Source: Parapristionchus giblindavisi (lineage: Eukaryota; Nematoda; Chromadorea; Rhabditida; Diplogasteridae). Taken from it: DNA of 64,000 nt. Position numbers and translations under genes: made by a program. Shown here piece after piece: positions 53,500-64,000 of the stretch. The stretch covers positions 1 to 64,000 of the forward strand of contig CALSFV010000204.1 in assembly GCA_943737045.1 (NCBI GenBank). Reading direction: 5' to 3'. Under the pieces are notes generated by a model that made no database searches, was not told the origin of the DNA, and was given only the letters and a program-made list of their open reading frames with translations. Numbering within the stretch: position 1 is the stretch's first letter; every line of letters starts with the position of its first letter.

Positions 53500-53587
53500 T
53501 ACATTTGCCTTACGTGTCTAAGCTGTAACCCCCTCCGCCGCGTCTCCGTCGTTACGACGTAGGCACGTAAGGCAAATGTAACGATGC
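53500..53587. repeat. MITE copy, TTACATTTGCCTTACGTG ends
   Basis: Short hairpin with TAAGCTGTAACCCCCTCCGC inside; sister of 51575-51677. Confidence 0.75.
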
Positions 53588-54859
53588 ACAACATTTTTTG
53601 CAATTACTAAAGCTTTAGAGTGATAACTGAATAATTTAGTAGGTTAGTTTGAAGAATAACTTGACTTACTCAGTAATAACTCAGTTGCATTAATCAATAC
53701 TCAATACAGTTCATACGGTGTATGGTAGAGTGTTTCAGGGTTTCTACAATTCTTTACTATATGAAAAATAATATAGTGTTAACTCATTTATAGTAATCAG
53801 TACTCGTTAATCTGGCATACTGTAGATAAATGCAATAAATTGTGTTTCGTCCTGCAGTCCTTTATTCCTTACTATTTAAAACGTGAATTAGTAACTTAGT
53901 AAACTTAGTAATTAGGTGTTCTTAGCTATATACCAAATACTATAGTATCGTTAATCTGGCTACTGGAGATAAATACTATAATTTGTATTGCGTCCTTCAG
54001 TCCTTTATTCCTTACTGTTAAAACCATTATTTAATAACTTAGTAACTTAGTAGACTCTCTATAGTGACCGCGCGCTCGCCTCTCCCCCATAGCACTCTAT
54101 CTCCATAGTGACAGCGCGCTCGCCTCTCCCCCATAGCACTCGCTCACTCGTCACAGCTGTCGAGCCCCCGTGGTCTACTGGTTAGCGCTTGGGTCTTCGA
54201 GTCAATGTGTCGCTGGTTCGACTCCCGGTCAGAGCAGTTGTCTTTTGTCAATTTGTTCTGAGGTCCCCTCCCCCTCCTGAGAGAAGAGAGACCAATCCTT
54301 AAATCGGGCACATTTTCTGACCGAAGTCGCTTATCAAATAGTACTAAGTAAGGGATATATTGATAAATTACATAAACACGATGCCACGTTTTAATTTAGT
54401 GTTTTATTTTGACGTTTAATAACAGTATGATCATGGTTGCTTCTATAATTACAGTACTCTCTCAATCATATCTCATTGACCATATACTTAAAATTACTAA
54501 TATTAGGGTTCGGTTTTCAATGCGTATTATTTTTAGACCATTCACTTTATTCCATTTTAACTGCAAATACTAACTTGTACGATTGATTGTATCAAGAAAA
54601 GATGCCATCAGGGATAAGTTAGTATTATATCATGTCTCAACTTGTATTATTTATAGTGTTTTAAAGATTTTTTTACTTACTTGCGCTTTTACTTACTTTA
54701 TCGTCGATATACTCTTACTTGTTGTAGTTTTAACACTGCAGCAATCATTTATTATGTTTTCTGTCCTTTCATGAACAAATATTATAACGCATAGAACAAA
54801 ACACTGATACGAAAAGTTGCACTTAAATCACGCTATCTTAGAAAATCGACATATGTGAG
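53588..54859. repeat. Inverted arm of the 49.2-50.3 kb palindrome plus tRNA-like segment
   Basis: 53590-54060 is the inverse of parts of 49740-50300. Two tandem copies of TCTCCCCCATAGCACTC lie at 54080-54140. At about 54163-54240 (plus) a tRNA-like run CGTGGTCTACTGGTTAGCGC with B box GGTTCGACTCCCGG is seen; its T stem and acceptor stem are mispaired, so it looks like a tRNA-Glu-like relic. Confidence 0.55.
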
Positions 54860-56191
54860 GTATCGATGAAAAATGAATTTTCCTGTTTTATGTGTGATAA
54901 TTACAGGCTCCATGAGTGAAGTACACTGGTACTTGGAAATTGCTTTCAATTGAAAATTCGCTTCAGGGGGTGATCACACAACGGTTTGGCGCCTTTTCTA
55001 AAAAGTTTATTTCGAATCCAATCGATGCGGGAGTGGGCGCAATGCACTCCTTGGGTAATTCTAAGAAACTATTGTCTAGGTGAGTTTTTGGATCAACGGT
55101 CAACGAAGGCTGGAATTGGGAATTTTCGGAAAAAATTTCACATTTAATTAATTTTCACTATTTCACTATAACAAGCCTACAACTTTTTATTTGCTCAATC
55201 GCTTCTGCATATCATAACACATCTTCAGTTTGAAAATCATAATTTTTTAAAAATACGTATAATACGAAAAAAATTTTTATAACGAAAATCGTAATTATGG
55301 TGTGCACCTACAGTAATCCACAATCGGTCAATTTGGTAGTTTTAAACATATTTCACCGCTGTTCTTGACATGACTGAGGTATACGACTACTCCTCGTCTT
55401 CGGAGTGCACCTATTCCCAGGTGCTGATTTCGCTGAAAATTGGCATTTTTCGTAAATTGATCACTATTTCGTTGTTTGTTATCCATAATCGATAAAAATT
55501 GGATCACTATACCATAGTATAATCTATACAAACATACTAAAAAATGAAGAGAAACGGTTGACTTTGAAGAAAGTTATTGCTGAAAAACCAAAATATCATA
55601 AAATATTGACCAGCACTGAACCGTGCAGGTGCACTCCGAAGACGTGGAGTAGTTATATACCTCAGTCATGTCAAGAACAGCGGTGAAATATGTTTAAAAC
55701 TACTAAATTTCCAAATTAACCGATTATGGATTACTGTAGGTGCACACCATAATTACGATTTTCGTTATAAAAACGATTTTTTCGTATTATACGTATTTTT
55801 AAAAAATTATGATTTTCAAACTGAAGATGTGTTATGATATGCAGAAGCGATTGAGCAAATAAAAAGTTGTAGGCTTGTTATAGTGAAATAGTGAAAATTA
55901 ATTAAATGTGTAATTTTTTCCGAAAATTCCCAATTCCAGCCTTCGTTGACCGTTGATCCAAAAACTCACCTAGACAATAGTTTCTTAGAATTACCCAAGG
56001 AGTGCATTGCGCCCACTCCCGCATCGATTGAATTCGAAATAAACTTTTTAGGAAAAGGCGCCAAACCGTTGTGTGGTCACCCCCTGAAGCGAATTTTCAA
56101 TTGGAAGCAATTTCCAAGTACCAGTGTACTTCACTCATGGATCCTGTAATTATCACACATAAAACAGAAAAATTCATTTTTCATCGATACC
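54860..56191. mobile_element. 1.3-kb inverted-repeat element, GGTATCGATGAAAAATG ends
   Basis: Arms of about 640 bp, nearly identical, meeting at about 55530. Shared landmarks: AACGGTTTGGCGCC, GGAGTGCATTGCGCCCACTC and GTACACTGGTACTTGG with their complements. TA on both sides is possible. No coding region. Confidence 0.85.
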
Positions 56192-56345
56192 AAAAAATAT
56201 TCCAGTTGTTGAATTCTCTCAGATAGTGTTTTTTTAATATGTTTATGGTGATATTGGAATTAAATTTTTTTCGCGTCAAGTAAAACAGGTATACCAGAGA
56301 TACTGTACTTTCTAATCCTCCTTGTAATGCATAAATTATTTCTTA

Positions 56346-56788
56346 CAAGGGAATGCTTGGAACTCACCATGGAGTTATGATAAGTGACATATATCACTGG
56401 AATCGGTATCAAATTCTGACTGGATATCCGTTGAGTCTGCTTGCCACGAGCTTCTGGTATTCGAGAAAATCGATAACGCAAAACAGGATATTGAAGGCAT
56501 AAACACGACTTTCTTGATATGGATAGCCATATCAACTTGGTTTTTATCTTCATTGTCACTGACACTTCTACTGCAGTGGATTGGAGCTGAAAACCGGGTT
56601 GATATGGCTATCCATATCAAGATAGTCGTTTTCATGCTTTCAATATTCGGGTTTTCGTTATCGATTTTCTCGAATACCAGAAGCTCGTGGCAAGTAGACT
56701 CAACGGATATCCAGTCAGAATTTCATTACGATTTCAGTGATATATGTCACTAAGCATAACTCCATGGTGAGTTCTAAGCATTCCCTTG
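56346..56788. mobile_element. Harbinger-like MITE, TSD TTA
   Basis: 443 bp, ends CAAGGGAATGCTTGGAACTC and complement, TTA at 56343-56345 and 56789-56791. Inner arms include GATATGGATAGCCATATCAA. Confidence 0.9.
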
Positions 56789-57687
56789 TTAGCTTCCTAA
56801 GTGGCGCCATGGCGTATTTATGTAATTCATGAAGGCATAAATTGTTCACTATATCTAAGTTATCCTTATAAATAATGCATAAATTTATTAACATTTATTG
56901 TTATTATTCTGATTTTCTAAGGTACTGTAACTGGTATTGCCCGTGTCAAGTGAGTAATTCTTATTTAACAAGTTATTTAACAGGTAATCATCAGAATTAT
57001 TATTCTGATGATTACCTGTTAAATAACAAAAACTTTCGCGCCGCATCAAGTCAAATGATTTCAAGGGCGATTAAGCGACACAGCGAAAGATGCACAAATA
57101 ACGTCACATTCAGGAAAATCAATCGATACGTCAGGAATGACGATAAACAAGGATTAAAGCAGCCAGAAGGGAGCGAGTCCAGTTGGGGTGGTGTGCTTAC
57201 AGTATGGCAGGTGGTGCGCACCATGAATCAGGCGATTCAAAAGCGAGCACACCACGCTTGTCAAGTACCATTTCACCGGAATCCAAACTGGATTTGAAAG
57301 ATTAATTAGCATATTTTTGTACACATAATAAGTGACTTTATCACGAGCGCGGGCACTTCATAATTACATACATAATGAATGGTTGAACAGACAATTGGGT
57401 AATTAATAATTATTAAATGTAAGTACAGGTAGGCATTGTACAAATACAAAGGGAAGAGGGGGGGGGGCATTTCTTCCGATAACAAGATCATTAAATTTCA
57501 TAATTTCCCAGATTAGGATAAGATAGCGATGAATGTTCCGAAACACCATTTCATTTTGCTTAAAAGCCAACAAATGGGCGGTGAGATCTTGTAGTCGGAA
57601 GATGGGGTAGATGCATGAAACGACTAGGGAAGGCAATGACTGAATGGGATAGTGAAGAGGATGGTTAGGAAATCAATAATTGGCAGA

Positions 57688-57788
57688 TTATGACGGTAGT
57701 TTCATAGTCTCCGTGACATACTTAGCAGCTCGCGAGAAATCGCTAATCATTTTGTCCATCTGTTCGCCCTGAAATGGATAAAAATACA

Positions 57789-57834
<46 letters not shown>

Positions 57835-58479
57835 GTAATTATTATTATAGTTGTTGCCCAATAGAATGACCTATGCATTCGATATTCTATATGCTCACAG
57901 AAAATTATTAGCGGCAGTAGTATTAGTATTGTTATTAATATAGCAATCATGAATATAAAAAAAACATTCATAATATAAATAGCAGGCGATCATACATCAT
58001 CATACATTTTCACAAACTCACAGCATGAGGATCGACCCACTATATATGGCCCATTTTCGGGATCTACCCACTATACCAGGCTCATTTTTAAGGGAATGAT
58101 TAAAATTTAAGCTAAAATAACTATTTTTTCTAAATCGACCCACTATATAAAACAATCCCGTGAGGGCACCGAAAATGTAAGTCATAGGTGGGCGCGTGAA
58201 AACGAATATTTTTTGCGCACAGCCTTTCTTTCCCATGGGGGACTTGCGCATAGCCTTGCCTCGCAAAAATCGGACAATTTTCAGTCGAATTCGTCAAAAA
58301 ATAACCATGCGCACAGCCTTGCCTTACCCTTCTCCGGTTTGTGCACAGCCTTTCCCCCAGCGTGCCCACCTATGATGTAAGTATACCACACTTTGAAAAA
58401 TAAAAATTATTATTAAATTAAATACAATTCAATCCGCAGTCCTTCAGAGTGTACATATATAGATGGACATGAGATGGGA

Positions 58480-58512
<33 letters not shown>

Positions 58513-58643
58513 ATTACCAGGAGTCCGGATTTGCGGTATGCGATGAGCCTGAAGAACTCTTCGACGGTGAGCTTGTTTTCGTCTCGTTTATTAAATCCCA
58601 CGAAGTAACACGAGGGACAGTGTTTCTTATGCTCCTCCCTGTA

Positions 58644-58689
<46 letters not shown>

Positions 58690-59798
58690 TATATTATTGT
58701 TATTAACAAATAGCGCAAAGAGCACATAATTCAGATGCGATCGAGTATTCAAATGTTAGACTATTATCAAGTGTGATTAGGTTAGGTTCAGCTCGATCCT
58801 AAACTCGATCTCTGAACAAGTTCACTATTTGCTTTTTGCAGCTCATTTCAGAGAATATGAACATATTCAGTATGGTAGTAATAATTATAATAATAATAAT
58901 ACATAATTGTCAAGCAGTATCGGAAGAACAACGTAATGTTTCGTGGGTTATTGAATAACTCACAATGCTTCGTGAGCGGATGTGGAAACAAAACTTGACA
59001 AAAATTGCCATGCATGACATCATAAAGAATTATTATTATTATTACTATTATTATTATTATTATTATTGTATTAATACAAACCATGGATCATCAGTGCTAT
59101 CGAAGAGCATCTCCTTGAGACAGAATGCGCACGTGGCTGCAGAGGGATCGGCACGCGTGCTCGTGTTATGGAAGCCAGCCTCGGCCAACTTAAAATAGAC
59201 AATAAAATGTATAATACAACGCAAATAAATAGCTAAATATGTAAATTATTGGCAAGCGCATATTTAAAAGAGAAAAATATCAAAATTGATGAATATTTGA
59301 CGATTGTATGTCAAGGCATAGCGTGCTTGATTTTTGTGCAACAAGTGGGGGGAAAGCATTTTGAGCAGCTGAATCTTTAAAGAATTCATATATTTCACAA
59401 TCCAATTGCCATATAAAAAGTTCAGTCTATCGGTTGCACACGTATTAAGCGAGACAAGAAGATACCTTCTCTCCGGTGCACACGGCTTTCTTATCCTTGT
59501 CGAAGATCCATTTGCCACTGCAACAAGTATCTTAATTAATTAAAAGCTTCATAAAATGGTCACCGATCTTCCCATTTCACTCATTATTGCTTGATAAAGA
59601 AAGTGAGGAAATACAACATATAATAGGTGAAGATGTTCAGTGAAAAGTCAAACGGAATCAGAGATTCCGCTGCGAAAGGTTGGTCTTCGTGAAAGAGATG
59701 AGCACTCACGTTTCGAAGCTCGCCTTCCGATGTGCGAAGAAGATAATATTCGGAGCTTCATTAATCATTGAAAGAATTGCTTGAGAATCTTTATCCAT
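57688..59798 (-). CDS. Survivin-like single-BIR protein, copy B (5 exons, 149 aa)
   Basis: Paralogue of the gene at 30467-32654, with the same five exon lengths: 59798-59710, 59517-59466, 59188-59082, 58638-58518, 57768-57688. All splice sites and zinc ligands (C67, C70, H86, C93) are intact, with the same shortened x15 spacing. Relative to A: K29E, Y54H, M96V, L111F, L112F, T113R, F117Y and S121G. Five changes sit at residues 111-121, just past the BIR, in the linker that leads to the C-terminal helix. I see one synonymous difference (Gly52). So both copies look translatable, but B has a changed post-BIR segment. The 5' flank is duplicated in tandem (60592-61262), so its expression may differ. 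Same AAATTTAG trans-splice-type acceptor before the ATG. Confidence 0.92.
58183..58374. mobile_element. hAT-like MITE, copy B, TSD ATGTAAGT
   Basis: Ortholog of 31084-31275 carried along in the duplication; TSD at 58175-58182 and 58375-58382. Confidence 0.92.
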
Positions 59799-60591
59799 CC
59801 TCACTAAATTTTTCTTCTTTTAAAATGCATTATAAAAGACCAATTTCAAATTTTCCATAAAACCGTGAATATAGGCCCACGAACAATAACGGGGTGATAC
59901 TTTGAACAAAGAACCAAAAACGTTCTTCTGCATATGAAACGAATAAAACAATTAAGTAAAATAAAGTAAAGAAATTTGAAAATTGCCGCTGTTGCGCGAG
60001 GCTGCATGATTTCACAGTGAAAGATACGCGGCATCTGCATAAAGCGGTAATTCAAATCATACAGTGTTCCAATGTTCTTACATTAATTACACTATTTTTT
60101 CTCATACAAATTTTAATATTTTATCTTAATATATTGCTATAGACTGCGTGTATCATCTTACAGGCAAAATATCAATACCACAATCTCGCTACTCGATGAA
60201 ATCCCCGATCTCTCGGAGGTCTATCGGAGGAAAGAAGAGGAAGGAACAGGAAAGAAGAGAAAGGAAGAGAAAAGAAGAGGAAGGAAGAGGAAAGAAGAGG
60301 AAGGGAGAGTAAGGAAGAGGAAGGAAGAATGGTACATAACACCACAATGGAAAGTACTATGGCAGATAAGATTATGGCGTACAGATTAATCTGTAGTAGA
60401 TACGGATACTGTAGGTCGGAGTTTACGGTAAGTCAGCAATGCCAAATGCTGTAGTGATCTAATCACAACAGGAAAGCACCATAATCTTTAGGTACGGGAT
60501 GGCATTGTTATATTAGACCTCCTCCTTGATATATTTAAGTTTATCTATGATTTGCAAACTTTGTTTCCATCGTCAATAGAAAGCCCCATCG

Positions 60592-61262
60592 ACTAAATTT
60601 TTCTTCTTTTAAAATGCATAATAAAAGACCAATTTCAAATTTTCCATAGATCCGCGAATATAGGCCCACAAACAAAAATGGGGTGATACTTTGAACAAAG
60701 AACCAAAAAACGTTCTTCTGCATATGAAACGAATAAAACAATTAAGTAAAATGAAATAAAGAAATTTGAATATTGCCGCTGTTGCGCGAGGCTGCATAAT
60801 TCACAGTGAAAGATACGCGGCATCTGCGTAAAGCGGTAATTCAAATCATACAGTGTTCCCATTTTCTTACATTAATTACACTATTTTTTCTCATACAAAT
60901 TTTAATATTTTATCAATTTAATATGTTCATATAGATTTCATCTTACAGGCAAACCAAAGGTGCAACTAAGATTGTACAAAGCAAAACTAAGGTAAAATTA
61001 CGGTAGACTATGATACACCACGATGGGAAGTATTATGGCAGATACGATTATGATGGAAAGATTAAACTGTAGTAGATACGGATACGGTAGGTCGGAGTTT
61101 ACGGTATCTCAGCAATGTCAACTGCTGTAGTGATCTAATCATAACAGGAAAGCATCTTAATCTTTAGGTACGGTATGTTATTGTTACATTACACCACCTC
61201 TTAGATATAATTAAGTTCATCTACGATTTGCAAACTTTGGTTCCATTGTCAATATAAAACCC
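60592..61262. repeat. Tandem duplication of the survivin 5' flank (copy B only)
   Basis: Starts at ACTAAATTTTTCTTC, the sequence beginning 5 nt upstream of the survivin ATG, and repeats 59803-60591 in direct orientation without any coding sequence. It lacks about 110 bp that includes the purine tract. More diverged from 59803-60591 than A is from B, so this repeat may be older than the A/B split and collapsed in A, or have evolved faster. Confidence 0.88.
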
Positions 61263-62389
61263 CTCGATCCCCCTCTTCCCCAACAGTCCTATATTTCGAG
61301 ACATACCCTACTTTCAATCCCACTATTCCTATCTTTCTCTCTAACAATAACACCAGTGTCAATGTGGTCGTTCTTTGATCATAGCGAGAGATCGTGCAAG
61401 TGTAAGAGAGTACAGACAGAGTACGAGAGATTGTGGGTTAATGAGAGAGCACAGAGACAGAGGGATACAGGATGGGTCGCTCACATTCTCTATAGTGTGA
61501 TTATAGATCGATTATTTGATAGTCAATCAATCTTTTACCTTTATTTACCCGTTTGCATATATTGCCTCTGTTGTTATCTATCCATTCTTTCACCTATTCC
61601 TATTTGCATATGATCAGTCTGATATGCCACGTCTTTCTATTTCTGCCTCATTCATTTGTATTCATCGGTCGTCTGGTCCGTCTTGTCGCCTTTTTCGGAT
61701 CGTCCCGTTTCTAAGTTGATCTGTGATCTTTGATCTTTGATAAATCATATCGCTTCTCTCTCGTCTTTATTTGTGTCTGTTTCATCATTATCTGCTTTTC
61801 GTTACTAGTTCAAACTCTGTACTTGTCCTCGTATAACTTCTTCGATCAGTGTAGAGAGTGTACAGAAATGAGAGAGTGAAGACAGAGTACGAGAGAGTGG
61901 AGGGAAGGGACGCCGAGTCTTCACGTAGATCTACCAATCGATATTCTTCAGACTAGTCATTCCCTGACTTCTCGGTCCCTTTCCCTCCGTCTATCACATG
62001 AATTGCTGTTATGTTTTCTGTTTTTATCTGAAATTAATTCCAACTCTCTCCCTCTCTTCTTTTCTATCTCACTGACGTCACTCCCTTCGATATCTCTTTA
62101 ACACTTTTCCTACCTCCTCTGTCTCTTCCCATTTCCATTTAAATATCGATCGATTATATGACAATCACTCTTTCACCTCTCGTTTCCTATTTGCTTATAT
62201 TACCTTGCTGAAGTCTGGTCCTTCGTCCATTGTGTTCTAATTTGAATACGGTTAACATATACTTCGTGTATTTGCTATCAGTGCAGTCTTTTGCAACCTT
62301 CGGTCGATGTGTTACTCTTCTCCTATTTCTCCCATATGTTCCCTTTTTAAAAGTTGATCTTTGATGTTTACAAAATCGCTCATTTGCAG
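61263..62389. other. Continuation of duplication B, CT-rich, no gene certain
   Basis: Matches about 33450-34612. Contains (GATCTTT)n-type words and ATCGATCGATT; may hold 5' untranslated exons of the plus-strand gene that follows. Confidence 0.4.
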
Positions 62390-63538
62390 GATTCAGTCGT
62401 TTGCCTCACTCTCGCTCTGACGACTCCATGATCGTCTTTGATGGACTTCGATGACGACGACAATCAATCAACGCCGATCTATCCTGATGCTCCATCCTGA
62501 AAGGTACAAGCCACGAATACTTCGAGTTCATATCGTTTTGAATATATCGCATACTACTCTCTCTTTCCCTCAGTCTCTCACACGAATTTCTATAATGTTT
62601 TCTGTTTTTATGTGAAAATAATTGCAACTCTCTCGCTCTTTCCTTTTCGATCGCACTGACGTCACTCCCTTCGCCATCTCTTTAACACTTTCTCCCATTT
62701 CCATTTGAATATCGATCGTTTTCATGATCAGTCAAAATCAGTATAACATCAATCAGTTTATCATCTCTCTTGCATCCATTATTATACCAATCGATCACTA
62801 AGGAAGAGAGTAGACCATCAATCGATAATGTTTATGAGAGAGATGGAAGGAAGAGAAGTGATCTATCTGTCGATGCCTATCATCCTTTTCTGCGCCTATA
62901 TCTTGATATATTGTATCTTTCTGTTTATGTTGCATTTCACTCTTCTAATCATCTCTCAACTTTATTCATATTCTTCTGCTCCGCATTCAATAATAGCTCG
63001 GAGGTCGTATCCATGAAGCGTTACCAACAATTTATCGATAAACGTGACGTCACGATCGTAGACGTAGACGTTAAACCAACTTTTACGCCTTACGCCATGG
63101 ATACGGTCTCAGACGATTCTCACAATGTGTCCTTCCGATCCTTAATTGTATTTACTACACTCTGGTCACGACTTTTGAACAGACGATCTGTTAAAATATA
63201 CTCCACCTTCGTTACGACATTATCTTTGCCATTGCCTTTACCAACTTAGTCTTCACTAATCTGTCTCGTTGACAGAAACCAAAAGTATGTACAAAGTGAT
63301 CGTTCGCAAAGCTTAAATCGTTGAATTTGTTGTTTTGCAGGGCGAATCATCACTATCGACAAACGTCTTGGGAAGTCCGTCGTCTTCGCAGATGATCTAC
63401 TCGGTGTGCTCGTCAGAAGTGGAACGCCGCCAGTCTCCGATGTCCGCGTTCTATCGGCATATTCCAGCACTGGATGGAACTCGTTTTCCGAAAAAAATAA
63501 AGAATTTGGGGTTGTTAATGTTTGAAATCGGTGTCTAA
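62390..63538 (+). CDS. Unrecognised plus-strand gene, 3' part (3 candidate exons)
   Basis: Candidate exons 62390-62513, 62997-63069 and 63341-63538. Exons 2 and 3 join in phase: SEVVSMKRYQQFIDKRDV, TIVDVD, then GESSLSTNVLGSPSSSQ and SAFYRHIPALDGTRFPKK, stop TAA at 63536-63538. Exon 1 can join in the frame that gives ILMLHPE before SSEVV, with a local ATG near 62451. Third-position differences against copy A in exon 3 (Ser, Ala codons) suggest past coding selection. In copy A the exon-2 acceptor and frame are broken. The likely stop falls just past an AATAAA-containing stretch, which is odd. No family recognised; the 5' end is unknown, perhaps sharing a divergent promoter region with the survivin gene. 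Confidence 0.38.
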
Positions 63539-64000
63539 GCCCGCGAAGTTAAATGGGCGGGGTCTGCATCGCTATATAATTAAGGTTCGCAAAAATGGGC
63601 GGAGTCATGCATCGCTTTATAAGTACGTTTCAGTGCTAGATCAGTGATAGAGTGGCCAGATGATCAGACGAGATCGATGGGCAGAGACGCAGAGAGTCAT
63701 CGCGCGCGCACTGAACTTGAATTACCACCACTATTGAGACGGGTGGCGGGAGGGGATAACTTCAATGAAAAAGCATTAAAATTTTAAAAATGTTAATTAT
63801 GACAAAATAAAGACTCTAAATGACTCTAATAATTTTATTGGCACAGATTTCATATGAAAAAGTCGAAATATCCGCGAAAGAAAAGATCATTTTATTTATT
63901 GCTATTCCAGAAATAAAATTATTTGATAAAGCTGAGTAGGACGATCTAACTAATTCCTATGATTACCTTATAAATAACTTTAATTAATCACTTGACAACA
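63539..64000. other. Duplication B right end, empty site for the copy-A insertions
   Basis: 63539-63626 matches 38221-38315; 63627-63840 matches 40656-40890; 63848-64000 matches 49233-49385. The continuity of this stretch is what defines two insertions in copy A. No gene seen. Confidence 0.8.

Larger units (their letters stand above)
57032..60591. repeat. Segmental duplication, copy B core
   Basis: Direct repeat of 29789-33440. The left junction abuts an inverted copy of 49338-49480 meeting a direct copy (ATCAGAATTATTATTCTGAT palindrome at about 56987-57008), so the breakpoint lies at the tip of a foldback. Confidence 0.93.

Noticed and set aside
54163..54240. Functional tRNA-Glu(TTC)
   Set aside because: The A and B boxes are good and a TTC sits in the right area, but the T stem and acceptor stem do not pair, so I call it a relic.

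Overview
The window is eukaryotic nuclear DNA, most likely from a free-living nematode. Genes are split into many short exons (as little as 18 nt, often 40-120 nt) with short GT-AG introns, one of 46 nt. Several start codons sit within about 35 nt of an AG acceptor with no visible upstream exon, which suggests spliced-leader trans-splicing. Introns are full of TACGGTA/CTACAGTA words, (GATCAAA)n runs, (AAT)n microsatellites and long G tracts. I infer nematode from this style; a diplogastrid or other rhabditid is possible but cannot be proven here.

Left half (1-33 kb), ordinary genes mostly on the minus strand: an unrecognised basic, low-complexity protein (2216-3241); tRNA-Ala(TGC) (3778-3849); on the plus strand a small secreted Gly/Pro-rich protein (4436-5284); NADH-cytochrome b5 reductase (7045-10326, 12 coding exons, 309 aa); a FAHD1-type acylpyruvase (17276-20169, 7 exons, 216 aa); translation release factor eRF1 (22651-29141, 434 aa, NIKS/YxCxxxF/GGQ intact); and a survivin-like single-BIR protein (30467-32654, 149 aa). 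I rebuilt each exon chain by hand; every one closes in frame and ends in a stop.

Right half (about 29.8-64 kb): a segmental duplication. The survivin gene and its 5' flank recur in the same orientation at 57032-64000 (second intact gene 57688-59798). The two proteins differ at 8 residues, 5 of them within 11 codons after the BIR zinc site, while I find only one synonymous change. The second copy also carries a tandem duplication of the 5' flank alone. Between the copies is a nest of transposons. Comparison with the sister copy gives true empty sites, which defines a 2.5-kb inverted-repeat element holding a zinc-finger gene remnant (35178-37689), and an 8.3-kb element with CACACAGAG ends (40896-49224) holding exon pieces of DNA polymerase epsilon and probably of a short-chain dehydrogenase.

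The non-coding DNA is dominated by non-autonomous DNA transposons. I can define families by their target-site duplications (TSDs): hAT-like with 8-bp TSDs (4018-4158, 8599-8790, 10463-10829, 13213-13328, 30695-30816, 31084-31275, 50516-51119, 58183-58374), Harbinger-like with 3-bp TTA/TCA TSDs (39428-39859, 50311-51552, 56346-56788), and TTAA-flanked piggyBac-like MITEs (1146-1258, 13041-13153, 28328-28445 and decayed copies). The most striking is a 367-bp hAT-like element built from nine copies of a perfect GCGGGCCCGC palindrome. No CRISPR, operon or prokaryotic feature is present.
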